A DNA stretch of 64,000 nt from Haematobacter missouriensis (GCF_000740775.1 NZ_JFGS01000022.1:1-64000); one strand, 5' to 3'. Positions 39,986-49,668 are shown, counted from the stretch's first letter. Translations and numbers: made by a program. Notes: generated by a model not told the origin, from the sequence alone.

Positions 39986-40651
39986 ATGTCCGAAAACGGT
40001 GAGACAAAGCTGACCCGCACCAAGCGGAAATGGGCGGAAGAAGGACGCTTTCTTACCGGGGATGTTGCAACCGGGCATACCGCGGGGAGGGAACGCCTCC
40101 CGCCCGGCCAGCATCTGGTGAAGGACTGGCCGGTGCTGGACCTCGGCGTGGAGCCGGAAGTGCCCCTCGACCGCTGGCGGCTGGAGATCACCGGCTTTGC
40201 CCGGAACCGCACCACGCTGGGCTGGGCGGCATTCACGGCGCTGCCGCAGCATGACCTGATCACCGACATCCATTGCGTCACCACATGGTCGCGCTACGAC
40301 AACCCCTGGAGGGGCGTGCTGACGCGCGATCTCCTCGCTCTCGCGGAGCCGATGGCGGAGGCGGAGGCGGGCTTCGTGCTGCTGGAAAGCGCGGATGGCT
40401 ACACCACCAACCTGCCGCTCGACGATTTCGCCGCGGCGGATGCAGTGCTCGCCACCCATTGGAACGGCGCGCCGCTGACGCGGGAGCATGGTGGGCCGAT
40501 GCGGCTCGTCGTGCCGCATCTCTACTTCTGGAAAAGCGCCAAGTGGCTCACCCGGATCGAATTCATCGGCCGTGACCGCGCCGGGTTCTGGGAACGGAAC
40601 GGCTATCACATGCGCGGCGATCCCTGGGCAGAGGAACGCTACTCCGACTGA
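39986..40651 (+). CDS. Sulfite-oxidase-like molybdopterin oxidoreductase, 221 aa
   Basis: Soluble protein of the oxidoreductase molybdopterin-binding domain family (YuiH-like sulfite oxidase fold). The Mo-coordinating Cys is in TDIHCVTTWSRYDN, with WRGV and LPLDDF following; the C-terminal GGPMRLVVPHLYFWKSAKW and EFIGRD are family signatures. No signal peptide, so probably cytoplasmic. ATG 39986 has GGAGGG upstream. The 3' end overlaps the convergent flavin oxidase gene by 13 bp. Confidence 0.92.
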   Translation: MSENGETKLTRTKRKWAEEGRFLTGDVATGHTAGRERLPPGQHLVKDWPVLDLGVEPEVPLDRWRLEITGFARNRTTLGWAAFTALPQHDLITDIHCVTTWSRYDNPWRGVLTRDLLALAEPMAEAEAGFVLLESADGYTTNLPLDDFAAADAVLATHWNGAPLTREHGGPMRLVVPHLYFWKSAKWLTRIEFIGRDRAGFWERNGYHMRGDPWAEERYSD

Positions 40652-42090
40652 CCCGGCGCTGCGTGACGCATGGCTGCGGGCGGGATCATCACACCCGGAT
40701 TAAGGATCCCCGAAGGATCGAGCGCCTTCTTGATCGCCGCCATCGCCGCAATCCGGGCCGGATCGCCGTAATGCGCGACATCATCCGTTCTCGCCCGACC
40801 CACGCCATGTTCCGCGCTGAACGCACCGCCCCGCTCCGCCACCAGATCATAGACAAGACGCGCCAGGCCCGCCGCCTGCGCGGCATAGTCGGCACGGTCA
40901 CGGCCCTCCGCCGGGAAGAGGTTGAAGTGCAGGTTGCCGTCGCCCACATGGCCGAAACAGTTGATCCGCACCCCGGCCGGGGTGAGCGCCGCCTCCGCCG
41001 TCGCGATGAAATCGGCCAGTCGGGACAAGGGTACGGAAATATCGTGGCTGGAGATCGCGCCGATCCGCCGGTTGGCTTCCGGGATGCTTTCGCGGAACGC
41101 CCAGAAAGCCTGCCGCTGGGCCTCCGACGCGGCGATGACACCGTCCGCCACCAGATCGCGTTCCATCGCCTCCCCCAGCAGGTCTTCCAACACCGCCGCC
41201 GGATCGCCCGAGGACAGGCCGAGGTCGATCAGCACCGACCAGTCGGGAAGCGGGAGCGGCAGGCGCACGTCCGGCATCGTCTCCGCCATGAAAACATAGC
41301 TGTTGCGCCCGATGAGCTCAAAGGCCGAAACCCCCTCCCCGATCCGGTCACGCGCAAGCGCGAGCAGCGACAGTGCCTCTGCCGGACCGGGCACGACCAC
41401 CATCGCTGCGCCCGTCGCGGCGGGGCGGGGAAAGAGTTTCAGCATGGCACCGGTGATGATGCCGAGCGTCCCCTCCGCCCCGATCAGAAGACCACGAAGG
41501 TCGTAGCCGGTGTTGTCCTTCCTGAGTCGTTTCAGCCCATGCACGATCGAGCCGTCCGGCAGCACCGCCTCTATCCCCAAGCACAGCTCACGTGCGGTGC
41601 CGTAGCGCAGCACGTTGACGCCCCCAGCATTGGTGGAAAGGCACCCCCCGATCTGCGCCGTCCCTTGTGAGGCGAGGGCGAGGGGGAACAGCCGCCCGGC
41701 AGCCTCCGCCGCATGGTGGATGGCCTCGATGGTGGCGCCCGCCTCCACCGCCAAGGCGTTTTCCTCCGGCCAGACACCCCGGATGGCAGTCATCCGGTCG
41801 AGAGACAGCAGGAGCGGCAGCCCCTCCGGCATGACCTGACCGCCGACCAGTCCCGTGCCGCCGCCAAGGGGCACGATGGGCACAATGGCCTCCGCCGCGG
41901 CGCGCACGATCTCTGCCACCTCCTCCGTAGACCGCGGGCGGGCAACTGCTCCGGCGTGGCCCAGCCAACGGCCGCGCGGCTCCTCCAGATCACGGGGCTC
42001 GGGGGCCCGGAGCGTGTCGGGCGGCAGCCGGGATGCGAGCGTGGTCAGGAAATCGGCATCTGCGGGGTTGAGCCGCGGCGAATTGAACAT
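40639..42090 (-). CDS. FAD-binding oxidase, GlcD/D-lactate dehydrogenase type, 483 aa
   Basis: Flavoenzyme with FAD-binding type 4 (PCMH) N-terminal domain and a C-terminal FAD-linked oxidase domain; oxidises a 2-hydroxy acid such as D-lactate, D-2-hydroxyglutarate or glycolate. FAD motif VPLGGGTGLVGGQ near residue 90, then GGCLSTNAGG; catalytic-site His in GHVGDGNLHFNLF; C-terminal SAEHGVGRAR. ATG 42090 has GGAGG at 7 nt, which decides the start. An in-frame upstream extension exists without ribosome site. Confidence 0.93.
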   Translation of the reverse strand: MFNSPRLNPADADFLTTLASRLPPDTLRAPEPRDLEEPRGRWLGHAGAVARPRSTEEVAEIVRAAAEAIVPIVPLGGGTGLVGGQVMPEGLPLLLSLDRMTAIRGVWPEENALAVEAGATIEAIHHAAEAAGRLFPLALASQGTAQIGGCLSTNAGGVNVLRYGTARELCLGIEAVLPDGSIVHGLKRLRKDNTGYDLRGLLIGAEGTLGIITGAMLKLFPRPAATGAAMVVVPGPAEALSLLALARDRIGEGVSAFELIGRNSYVFMAETMPDVRLPLPLPDWSVLIDLGLSSGDPAAVLEDLLGEAMERDLVADGVIAASEAQRQAFWAFRESIPEANRRIGAISSHDISVPLSRLADFIATAEAALTPAGVRINCFGHVGDGNLHFNLFPAEGRDRADYAAQAAGLARLVYDLVAERGGAFSAEHGVGRARTDDVAHYGDPARIAAMAAIKKALDPSGILNPGVMIPPAAMRHAAPGQSE

Positions 42091-42150
42091 GGGGGCACCT
42101 CCATGCCCGGAGACAGCACACGCCAGCCTCCCGGACAAGCCCCCGACTTC

Positions 42151-42963
42151 CTATCGCAGCCAGCGCGGTTCCAGAACGATCACAGTAGGCTCTGCAGGCA
42201 ACGACCGCATCGACACCTCCAATTCGCTGGTTCCGGGGCGGGACGTGCGGAAGGAGCCCGACATTCCGTCCAGAAAGCGTTGCAGCGTCCCCTCCCCGAA
42301 CCAGTGCATCGGCAGCACGATCGACGAGCGGAACCGCTGCAAGGCCCGGATCAGCGTTGGATGGTCCAGCGTCAAGCCGCCATCCACAGGCACCATCACC
42401 ACGTCAAGTCGCCCGATCATCGCATATTGCTCCGGCGTGGGTTCATGATGGAGGTGCCCGAGATGACCGATGCACAGGCCCGCGGCCTCGAAGATGAAGA
42501 TCGAGTTGCCGAAATCCCGTTCTCCGCCGCGAAAGTCGCGCGTCGTGGTCGGTACGTTGCGGATGAGGATCTCGCCGAGGTCCAGATAGCGATCGGCGGG
42601 AGAACCATCCTCCTCCCATCCGGGCAGGACATGGGGAATACGCGGATCGGGATTCGCTGTGAAATGCGTGGAATGCGCATTGTTCATCGTCACCACATCC
42701 GGGATCAAATCCACGCCAAGCCGCCCGGTGTAATCCGTCGCAAGATTCAGCCCCCGCGCGGTCTGGATGAGATAGGTTGCGTGGTTCACGAAGCTCAGCC
42801 GGACTGTCTCATCCGGCACAGGGTCGCGCCAGGACGCCTTTTGAAGCAGCGGCATGCCCCCGGCCAGCGCGACGCAATGGCTGGGCGTGCGCCCGCTCTC
42901 TTGCGCACCGACAAGGGCAGGCATCAGCGCGAGTGTTGCTGCAACGGCGGAGGCAAGACGCAT
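42151..42963 (-). CDS. Exported MBL-fold (UlaG-like) protein, 270 aa
   Basis: Metallo-beta-lactamase-fold protein with a signal peptide (RLASAVAATLALMPALVGA). Strands LSFVNHATYLIQT and LNLATDYTG are typical of UlaG-like members. The usual metal motif HxHxDH is replaced by NNAHSTHF, while later putative ligands are present (IGHLGHLHHEP, VPVDGG, LPMHWFG). Hydrolytic activity is therefore uncertain. ATG 42963 has GGGAG at 7 nt. Neighbours give no hint of the substrate. Confidence 0.8.
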   Translation of the reverse strand: MRLASAVAATLALMPALVGAQESGRTPSHCVALAGGMPLLQKASWRDPVPDETVRLSFVNHATYLIQTARGLNLATDYTGRLGVDLIPDVVTMNNAHSTHFTANPDPRIPHVLPGWEEDGSPADRYLDLGEILIRNVPTTTRDFRGGERDFGNSIFIFEAAGLCIGHLGHLHHEPTPEQYAMIGRLDVVMVPVDGGLTLDHPTLIRALQRFRSSIVLPMHWFGEGTLQRFLDGMSGSFRTSRPGTSELEVSMRSLPAEPTVIVLEPRWLR

Positions 42964-43034
42964 CGGTAATCTCCCGGAATGGGAAAGCCTAGGGCGAGAT
43001 GCGCGATTTCTGTCCTGACATTTCCGCGAGCGGG

Positions 43035-43616
43035 CTATCCGGCGTCGGTGCGCCCCCGCCTGTCGTGGCGGAGGTTGGAGTAGAGAACATGGTTCCGCCA
43101 GCGCCCGTTGATCTGCAGATAGCTCTGCGCGACGCCCTCATACTTGAAACCAGCCTTCTCCAGCACACCGCGGGAGGCAGCATTTTCGGGCAGGCAGGCG
43201 GCCTCGATCCTGCTGAGGTTCAGATCGGTGAAGGCATGGGTTACGACCCCGTCGATCGCCTCGCGCATGTAGCCCTGCCGGGCGAAAGGCTGGCCGACCC
43301 AGTAGCCCAGCACCCCGCATTGCGCGGGCCCCCGGCGGATATTGTCGAGCGTGATCGCTCCCACAAGTACCCCATCGTCCCGCCGGATCAGGAATAGCGG
43401 CAGCGCCGTGCCGTTGGCATAGGCGCGGGCGGACCAGTAGACGCGGTTGGTGAAAGCCTTGCGCGCCAGATGGTCAGGCGCCCAGGTCGGTTCCCACGGC
43501 ACAAGGAAGGCGGCGCTGTCGCGCCGAAGCGCGGACCAGGCCCGGAAGTCGCTGTGGACCGGCAGGCGCAGCACAAGCCGCGCCGTATCGATCTGCACAC
43601 GCCGCCGTCCGAACAT
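43035..43616 (-). CDS. GNAT N-acetyltransferase (RimJ/RimL type), 193 aa
   Basis: Acetyl-CoA-dependent acetyltransferase resembling ribosomal-protein acetylase RimJ. It opens RRRVQIDTARLVLRLPVHSDF, has the acetyl-CoA-binding segment GVLGYWVGQPFARQGYMREA, and the C-terminal IEAACLPENAASRGVLEKAG. The target is unknown. The ATG overlaps the stop of the M16 peptidase gene by one base (TGATG), so it is the last gene of the long cta-thrC operon. Confidence 0.9.
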   Translation of the reverse strand: MFGRRRVQIDTARLVLRLPVHSDFRAWSALRRDSAAFLVPWEPTWAPDHLARKAFTNRVYWSARAYANGTALPLFLIRRDDGVLVGAITLDNIRRGPAQCGVLGYWVGQPFARQGYMREAIDGVVTHAFTDLNLSRIEAACLPENAASRGVLEKAGFKYEGVAQSYLQINGRWRNHVLYSNLRHDRRGRTDAG

Positions 43617-44872
43617 CAGGCAGCAAGGTCCATGCGCAGTTGCTGAAGCTCGGGCGCGGCGGAGTCAGGGCCGTAGATCGCCATCGCAGAGGGCGCGGTG
43701 ACCAGTCGTCCAGCATAGTCGCGCACCTTATCGCGTGTCACGTCCTCAATCTGGGCGACCGCTTCGTCCAGATCGGGCACACGCCCGAAGATGGCGAGAA
43801 GACGCGCCAGGCGCTCCGCGCGGGAGGAAGCGCTCTCCAGCCCCATGACCAGGCCGGCCTTCATCTGCGCCCGCGCCCGCGCCACCTCTGCCTCCGACAT
43901 GTCGTCAGCGGCGCGGCGCAGTTCCGCGATGGTGAGTTCGGTCAGCGCGCCGATCTCCTCCGCCGAGGTGCCGGCATAGATGGTCATCAGACCGGTTTCG
44001 TCATAGGCACCCGCCTGGGTGAAGATGGAGTAGCACAGCCCCTTCTCCTCCCGGATCTTCTGGAACAGGCGGGAGGACATGCCCCCGCCCATCGCCGTCG
44101 CATAGACCTGCGCGGTGTGGAAATCGGGGTGTCGGTAGCCCGGTCCCTCAAACCCCAGCGTGAAGTGAAGCTGCTCCAGTTCCTTCACCTCCCGACGCTC
44201 CCCGCCGGTAAAGTGGGCGGCACTGGGGCGCAGCGCGCGCAGCGGCGACAGATGACCGAAAGTGGCTTCCGCCAGTTTCACGATGGCATCGTGATCGACG
44301 GCCCCGGCAGCCGCGAGGATCATCTCGTCCGGCCCATAGTGCTCTGCCACGAAACGCCGAAGCTCCGGCTGGCCGAAGCTGCTCACCCGCTCCGCCGGGC
44401 CGAGGATGGACCGCCCGAGCGGCTGGTCCGCGAAGGCGGCTTCCTGAAGCCAGTCGAAGATGATGTCATCGGGCGTATCCAACGCCTGCCCGATCTCCTG
44501 CAGGATGACGTGGCGCTCCACGTCGATCTCCCGCTGGTCGAAAACCGGGTTCAGCACGATGTCGGAAATGACGTCGAAGGCCAGTTCCACATCCTCGCCC
44601 AGTACGCGGGCGTAATAGGCGGTCATCTCGCGGCTGGTATAGGCGTTGATGTAGCCGCCAACATCCTCGATCGCCTCTGCGATCTGCACGGCGGTCCGCT
44701 TCTTCGTGCCCTTGAACGCCATGTGTTCGAGGAAATGCGCGATCCCGTTTTCCTCCACCCGCTCATGCCGGCCGCCTGCGGTGATCCAGACACCGAGCGA
44801 GGCGGATTTCAGCGCCGGCATGGTCTCTGTCACGATGCGGAAGCCGTTGGAGAGGGTGGTGATGCGGGTCAA
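43616..44872 (-). CDS. M16 family zinc metallopeptidase (processing-peptidase-like), 418 aa
   Basis: Bacterial homologue of the mitochondrial processing peptidase beta subunit. Inverted zinc motif HFLEH (His46, Glu49, His50) lies in IAHFLEHMAFKGTKKR and the third ligand Glu in EIDVERHVILQE. Two tandem M16 halves; the second has GPGYRHPDFHTAQV and GLCYSIFTQAGAY. The start codon is TTG at 44872, immediately after the thrC stop, with AAGGA 8 nt upstream. The thrC-M16-GNAT order is a recurrent alphaproteobacterial arrangement. Confidence 0.94.
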   Translation of the reverse strand: MTRITTLSNGFRIVTETMPALKSASLGVWITAGGRHERVEENGIAHFLEHMAFKGTKKRTAVQIAEAIEDVGGYINAYTSREMTAYYARVLGEDVELAFDVISDIVLNPVFDQREIDVERHVILQEIGQALDTPDDIIFDWLQEAAFADQPLGRSILGPAERVSSFGQPELRRFVAEHYGPDEMILAAAGAVDHDAIVKLAEATFGHLSPLRALRPSAAHFTGGERREVKELEQLHFTLGFEGPGYRHPDFHTAQVYATAMGGGMSSRLFQKIREEKGLCYSIFTQAGAYDETGLMTIYAGTSAEEIGALTELTIAELRRAADDMSEAEVARARAQMKAGLVMGLESASSRAERLARLLAIFGRVPDLDEAVAQIEDVTRDKVRDYAGRLVTAPSAMAIYGPDSAAPELQQLRMDLAA

Positions 44873-46261
44873 TTAGCGGATCCTTTTCCTTATGAGGGCT
44901 TCAAGCGCCCCGAGATCGTTCGGCACGTCCGTCACACGCTCCGGCCGGTCGAACAGGTCGGCCATGCGGGGCGGCAGCGCCGGACGTATGCCCGTCGCGG
45001 CTTCCACCGCGTCGGGAAATTTCGCGGGATGCGCGGTGGCCAGCGTGACCATCGGCACGGGGCCGGAGAGATGCTCCTCCGCCACCTTCACACCGACGGC
45101 CGTATGCGGACAGATCAGCTCCCCCGTGGTCTCCCTCACGCGGCGAATCGTGGCGGAGGTCTCCTCCTCCGACGCGCGCCCCGATGCGAAGGTAGAGCGC
45201 AATGTCTCAAGGATGCCTTGCGAAATGGTAAAGCCGGCGCCCGATTTCAACTCCTCCATCATCAGGGCAACGGCCCGCGCATCCCGGCTTGCCGCCTCGA
45301 ACAGCGCGCGCTCGAAGTTGGAGGAAACCTGAATGTCCATGGAGGGCGAGATGGAGGGATGCACCCCTTCCATGCGGTAGCTGCCGGTGCGCAGCGCGCG
45401 GTCCAGAATATCGTTCTGGTTGGTCGCGATCACGAGCTGTCCGATGGGCAGGCCCATGCGCTTGGCGATATGACCCGCGAAGATGTCACCGAAATTCCCC
45501 GTCGGCACGGTGAAATCCACCAGCCGGTGCGGTGCGCCCAGCGACACGGCGGAGGTGAAGTAATAGACAACCTGCGCCAGAACCCGCGCCCAGTTGATGG
45601 AGTTCACCCCGGCCAGCCGCACCGAATCACGGAAGGCAAAATCGTTGAACATGTCCTTCAGCCGCGCCTGGCAATCGTCGAAATCGCCTTCCAGCGCGAG
45701 GGCATGGACATTCTCCTCCGCCGGAGTGGTCATCTGACGCCGCTGGACTTCCGAGACACGACCCTTCGGGAACAGGATGAACACATCCACATTTGGCAGG
45801 CCGCGGAAAGCCTCTATCGCGGCGGAGCCGGTGTCGCCGGAGGTCGCGCCGACGATCGTCACCCGCTCGCCGGACCGCGAGAGCGCGGCCTGAAAGAGCT
45901 GGCCGATGAGCTGCATCGCGAAGTCCTTGAAGGCCAGTGTCGGCCCGTGGAACAGCTCGAGCAGGAAGTGGTTGGGCTGAAGCTGCACGAGCGGCGCCCG
46001 CGCGGCGTGATCGAACCCGCTATAGGCCCGCGCAATGATGGCGCGGAACTCCTCATCCGTGAAGGTGTCGCCGATGAAGGGGCGCATCACGCGGAAGGCC
46101 GCCTCCTCGTAGCTCTGGCCCGCCAGATCGGCGATTTCCACCGGCGTCATCTGCGGGATCGTCTGCGGAACGTAGAGTCCCCCGTCGCGGGCAAGACCCG
46201 TCAGCATCGCGTCTTCGAAGGACAGGACCGGCGCGGCCCCGCGGGTTGAGATATAGGTCAT
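44873..46261 (-). CDS. thrC: Threonine synthase, 462 aa
   Basis: PLP enzyme that turns O-phospho-L-homoserine into L-threonine. N-terminus YISTRGAAPVLSFEDAMLTGLARDGGLY (shown in part) is the type II (long, about 460) form; PLP lysine in GPTLAFKDFAMQ; phosphate loop GATSGDTGSAAIEA. The ATG overlaps the SURF1 stop by ATGA and the M16 TTG abuts the stop, so translation of all three is coupled within the cytochrome oxidase operon. Confidence 0.97.
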   Translation of the reverse strand: MTYISTRGAAPVLSFEDAMLTGLARDGGLYVPQTIPQMTPVEIADLAGQSYEEAAFRVMRPFIGDTFTDEEFRAIIARAYSGFDHAARAPLVQLQPNHFLLELFHGPTLAFKDFAMQLIGQLFQAALSRSGERVTIVGATSGDTGSAAIEAFRGLPNVDVFILFPKGRVSEVQRRQMTTPAEENVHALALEGDFDDCQARLKDMFNDFAFRDSVRLAGVNSINWARVLAQVVYYFTSAVSLGAPHRLVDFTVPTGNFGDIFAGHIAKRMGLPIGQLVIATNQNDILDRALRTGSYRMEGVHPSISPSMDIQVSSNFERALFEAASRDARAVALMMEELKSGAGFTISQGILETLRSTFASGRASEEETSATIRRVRETTGELICPHTAVGVKVAEEHLSGPVPMVTLATAHPAKFPDAVEAATGIRPALPPRMADLFDRPERVTDVPNDLGALEALIRKRIR

Positions 46262-46962
46262 CGGGCAGGCTTTCGCTGGGCGGGCTTAGGGTGGTTTTCC
46301 CGCGTGATACGCCAGAGCAGGTAGCCTGTCATCCCCGCCCAGACGACGGCGAGCAGAAACCAGGTGACAGCATATTGCAGATGGTTGTTCGGAATGCCCT
46401 CCGCCCCGACTGGCACAAGCTCCGCAGCTGGGGTCATTTCCGTCGTGGTGCGGAGCACGACGAGCAGTGGTTCGGTTTCGAGTTGCGCGGCCATGGCCGG
46501 CACGTCACGAGCGAACCAGATGCCAGTCTTGGCGTCCGGCGGTGGGGTGTAGCTATCGCTGTCGCGTGGCCATTGCAGGTTTCCGGTGATCGTCGCCTCC
46601 ACGCCCGGCCGCGGAATGCCGCGCTCCATCTCCGGCAGGAAACCCCGATCGACCAGAATCCGCCTTCCGTCCGTCGTGACGAAGGCGGTGATGACGCGGT
46701 AGCCCGGTCCCTCTCCCTGCCGGGCGGACAGCACGAGGATTTCCTTGTCGGTGAACCTGCCTACCGCCGTCACGGGAAGGTAGCGATCCCCCTCGGCGGT
46801 GGGATGCAGCGGCAAGGGAACCGGCGGGGCAAGGATGGCGGCATCGATCTGCGCCAACATCTCCTCCTTCCAGGCGAGACGCTGGAGTTGCCAGATACCG
46901 AGCGCCACCAGGATGCCGCAGCCGACCAGACCGAGGATCAGAGGCCACAAGAGGCGACGCAT
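46258..46962 (-). CDS. SURF1 family cytochrome oxidase assembly protein, 234 aa
   Basis: Inner-membrane assembly factor that helps heme a insertion into cytochrome oxidase subunit I. Two membrane helices at the ends: LLWPLILGLVGCGILVALG with the following WQLQRL motif, and the C-terminal YAVTWFLLAVVWAGMTGYLLW. The periplasmic loop contains GYRVITAFVTTDGRRILVDR and NNHLQYAV. ATG 46962 follows AAAGG at 6 nt. It is separated from ctaE by a terminator-like hairpin and overlaps thrC. Confidence 0.93.
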   Translation of the reverse strand: MRRLLWPLILGLVGCGILVALGIWQLQRLAWKEEMLAQIDAAILAPPVPLPLHPTAEGDRYLPVTAVGRFTDKEILVLSARQGEGPGYRVITAFVTTDGRRILVDRGFLPEMERGIPRPGVEATITGNLQWPRDSDSYTPPPDAKTGIWFARDVPAMAAQLETEPLLVVLRTTTEMTPAAELVPVGAEGIPNNHLQYAVTWFLLAVVWAGMTGYLLWRITRENHPKPAQRKPAR

Positions 46963-46980
46963 GCAGAACCTTTCCAACGG

Positions 46981-47007
46981 AAAAGCGCGCGCCTTTCGGC
47001 CCGCGCT
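46981..47007 (-). terminator. Hairpin between ctaE and SURF1
   Basis: On the minus strand AGCGCGGGCC and GGCGCGCGCT pair around a GAAA tetraloop (one mismatch) and are followed by TTTT. It ends 18 bp before the SURF1 start and probably causes partial termination after ctaE. Confidence 0.7.
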
Positions 47008-47033
47008 CTGATTTCTTGACGGCGGATGTACCC

Positions 47034-47840
47034 TCAGCCGCCCCAGATATAGACGGAAGCGAAGAGGAACAGCCAGACCACATCGACAAAGTGCCAATAC
47101 CACGCCGCCGCCTCGAAGCCCACATGCTTGGTCTGGGTGAAATCACCCCTGCGGGCGCGCAGCAAACAGACGAAGAGGAAAATCGTCCCGATGATGACAT
47201 GCGCCCCGTGGAAGCCTGTCGCCATGAAGAACGTGGCGCCATAGATATTGCCCGAGAAGCCGAAGGCCGCGTGGCTGTATTCATACGCCTGGAACACGGT
47301 GAAGATGAGGCCCAGGATGACCGCGATGGTCAGGCCCGTCACCACGTCCTTGCGATTGTTCTCATGCACCAGCGCATGGTGCGCCCAGGTGACCGCGCAG
47401 CCTGACAGCAGCAGGATCAGCGTGTTGATGAGCGGCAGGTGCCAGGGATCGAAGGTTTCGATGCCGGCCGGCGGCCAGGTGCCCGGAATGACTTCTGTGC
47501 CCTCGATCACTCCCATCGGGAAAAGCGCGTGAGCGAAGAAGTTCCAGAACCAGGCGGCAAAGAACATCACCTCGGAGATGATGAACAGGATGATACCGTA
47601 GCGCAGGCCGATATCGACCACCGCCGTATGATCCCCTGCGCGGCTTTCGCGAATCACGTCGCCCCACCAGCCGACCATCACATAGGCGACGCCGACTGCC
47701 CCGATCAGAAAGACCCACGGCCCCGAAGCATGCATCCAGAGCACCGCCCCGAAAAGCATGATGAAACCGGAGACAGCAGCCAGAAACGGCCAGATCGACG
47801 GCGGGAGGACGTGATAGTCGTGATTTTTGACATGCGCCAT
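47034..47840 (-). CDS. ctaE: Cytochrome c oxidase subunit III, 268 aa
   Basis: Seven-helix membrane subunit of the aa3-type oxidase. Signatures: [14 protein letters not shown], the conserved [30 protein letters not shown], and the C-terminal [19 protein letters not shown]. Full length. It lies in the operon after ctaG and before SURF1. The catalytic subunit I gene ctaD is not in the window, as is usual in Rhodobacteraceae where it stands apart. Confidence 0.98.
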   Translation of the reverse strand: MAHVKNHDYHVLPPSIWPFLAAVSGFIMLFGAVLWMHASGPWVFLIGAVGVAYVMVGWWGDVIRESRAGDHTAVVDIGLRYGIILFIISEVMFFAAWFWNFFAHALFPMGVIEGTEVIPGTWPPAGIETFDPWHLPLINTLILLLSGCAVTWAHHALVHENNRKDVVTGLTIAVILGLIFTVFQAYEYSHAAFGFSGNIYGATFFMATGFHGAHVIIGTIFLFVCLLRARRGDFTQTKHVGFEAAAWYWHFVDVVWLFLFASVYIWGG

Positions 47841-47865
47841 TGCTCTTCCCTCGCTGCGCCTTCGT

Positions 47866-48438
47866 TCAGTTCGTTGACGTCTGCTGGACAGCCTTGGGCA
47901 GATCCAGGACGTGGAATGTATAGGACAGGGTGATCGTATGGGCGTACTTGCCCTCGCGATCGTTCACGATGGCCGGATCGACGAAGAATGTCACCGGCAT
48001 CTGCACCCGTTCACCCGGCTGGAGCACCTGCTCGGTGAAGCAGAAACACTCGATCTTGGTGAAATACCCGCCCGCTGCATAGGGCGTGACATTGTAGCTC
48101 GCCTGCCCGGCTATGGGTTTGTCGGTCGGGTTGTAGGCTTCGTAGAAGGCAAGACCGGTCTCACCGATCCTGATTTCCATCTCGTTGACCATCGGCTTGA
48201 AGTGCCAAGGCATCCCACGTTCAAGGGAGGCGTCGAAGCGGATCCGCACGGTCCGGTCCAGCACCGTGTCCGGCGCGGTGGCGGCGACACCGGTCGTGCC
48301 GCCGAAGCCGGTCACCCGGCAGAACCAGTTGTAGAAGGGAACGGCCGCATAGGAGAGGGCCCCCATGAGAACGACGACGCCGACAAGCTGCAAGGCGATG
48401 CGACGACTCCGCGCGGCGTCACTCTGCGGGGCCTTCAC
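47866..48438 (-). CDS. ctaG: Cytochrome c oxidase assembly protein CtaG (Cox11), 190 aa
   Basis: Copper chaperone that helps build CuB in subunit I. One N-terminal membrane helix ([21 protein letters not shown]) and a periplasmic immunoglobulin-like domain. The copper-binding cysteines are in [10 protein letters not shown], and a third is in [12 protein letters not shown]. Start is GTG 48438 with GTGA overlapping the stop of the 66-residue gene. Family length. Confidence 0.97.
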   Translation of the reverse strand: MKAPQSDAARSRRIALQLVGVVVLMGALSYAAVPFYNWFCRVTGFGGTTGVAATAPDTVLDRTVRIRFDASLERGMPWHFKPMVNEMEIRIGETGLAFYEAYNPTDKPIAGQASYNVTPYAAGGYFTKIECFCFTEQVLQPGERVQMPVTFFVDPAIVNDREGKYAHTITLSYTFHVLDLPKAVQQTSTN

Positions 48439-48635
48439 TGCCTCGCTCCCCCGTCCTGTTCCTGCACCAGGGAGGGTCGATAGCCATGGTCGAATCCCTC
48501 CATGCTCTCGCCGTTCTCGATCTTCACAATGGTCAGTCCGAAGACGATGACGACAAAGGCGCCGAGGCTCAGACCCAGCCCGAGATTACGTCCGAAGCGC
48601 CTGCGGTGAAGTTCATGATCCTTGGTGATCGCCAT
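48435..48635 (-). CDS. Small single-span membrane protein of the cta operon, 66 aa
   Basis: A charged N-terminus (ITKDHELHRRRFGRN) is followed by one membrane helix (GLSLGAFVVIVFGLTIVKI) and a polar tail with FDHGYRPSL. Small proteins like this sit between ctaB and ctaG in many alphaproteobacterial oxidase operons and are named CoxF or left hypothetical (from memory). ATG 48635 has GGAGG 9 nt upstream; a GTG two codons earlier is possible. It overlaps ctaG by GTGA, indicating co-translation and a role in oxidase assembly. Confidence 0.8.
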   Translation of the reverse strand: MAITKDHELHRRRFGRNLGLGLSLGAFVVIVFGLTIVKIENGESMEGFDHGYRPSLVQEQDGGARQ

Positions 48636-48637
48636 CG

Positions 48638-49579
48638 TCACCAGCCTCCCATGCCGAAGGAGCGCAGCGCGGCTTCCGCAAGGAAAGCGCTGAAATGCAA
48701 GAAGAGATAGAGAAGCGAGAAGGAGAAGAATCGCTTCTCCGCGCGATAGCCATCGGCTTCCGCCACCTGTTCATCGCGCCGCCAAAGATCGACCGCACCC
48801 AGCACGAACAAAAGGTTCAGCACGACCGCCGCGGCCAGATAGACCGGCCCGCCGATGGAGGTGAAGCCTGCCCCGATCGCCACCGGTGCGAGCAGCAGCG
48901 TATAGACGAGGATATGCGCCCGCGTAGATTTCCGCCCATGGGTGACGGTCAGCATCGGCACACCAGCACGATCATAATCGCTGTTCATGAAAAGGGCGAG
49001 CGCCCAGAAATGCGGCGGCGTCCACATGAACACGATGAGGAACATCAGCACGCTTTCGACCGATATGCCGCCGGTCGCGACGGCCCAGCCGATCATGGGG
49101 GGGAACGCCCCAGCGGCCCCGCCGATGACGATGTTCTGCGGCGTCGTCCGCTTCAGCCAGATGGTGTAAATCACCGCGTAGAAGAAGATGGTGAAGGCCA
49201 GCAGCCCCGCCGCCAGCCAATTGGCCGCCAGTCCCAGCATCATCACCGAAAGGCCCGAAAGCGCGAGGCCTACACCGAGCGCCTCGCCACGCGCCACGCG
49301 GCCCGAGGGTACCGGACGGTTGGCGGTGCGCTTCATGACGGCGTCAATGTCGCTGTCCCACCACATGTTGAGCGCGCCCGAAGCACCGCCCCCAAGCGCG
49401 ATGAAAAGGATGGAGGTGAAGGCAATGAACGGATGCACCGGCACGGGCGCCACCAGCAGGCCGACCAGTGCGGTGAACACCACGAGCGACATCACCCGCG
49501 GCTTCAGCAGGGCAAGATAATCGCCGAAGCTGCCCTCTCCGCCCTGGGTGTGCGCGTGTTGATGGAACGTATCGCTCAT
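48638..49579 (-). CDS. ctaB: Protoheme IX farnesyltransferase (heme O synthase), 313 aa
   Basis: Polytopic membrane prenyltransferase that adds a farnesyl group to heme b, giving heme o for the oxidase. First Asp-rich motif [20 protein letters not shown] and the second region around [14 protein letters not shown] are typical; the N-terminus [20 protein letters not shown] is diagnostic. About nine helices. It follows ctaC by 89 bp. Confidence 0.98.
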   Translation of the reverse strand: MSDTFHQHAHTQGGEGSFGDYLALLKPRVMSLVVFTALVGLLVAPVPVHPFIAFTSILFIALGGGASGALNMWWDSDIDAVMKRTANRPVPSGRVARGEALGVGLALSGLSVMMLGLAANWLAAGLLAFTIFFYAVIYTIWLKRTTPQNIVIGGAAGAFPPMIGWAVATGGISVESVLMFLIVFMWTPPHFWALALFMNSDYDRAGVPMLTVTHGRKSTRAHILVYTLLLAPVAIGAGFTSIGGPVYLAAAVVLNLLFVLGAVDLWRRDEQVAEADGYRAEKRFFSFSLLYLFLHFSAFLAEAALRSFGMGGW

Positions 49580-49668
49580 GCCTGCCTTCTCTCCGCACGT
49601 CGCCGGGGCGGCGCGCCTTTCGTCAGTGGGCCTGCGTCAGCCGGTTTCCCGGCCGCCTGCAGCCTGCC

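Noticed and set aside
39182-40609. N-terminal extension of the 2-hydroxyacid dehydrogenase to about 780 residues
   Set aside because: The extra part is antisense to exoD and the molybdopterin oxidoreductase; the family N-terminus begins at 39181.
43640-46249. Long plus-strand open frame opposite the M16 peptidase and thrC genes
   Set aside because: It spans two genuine genes on the other strand and has no domain.
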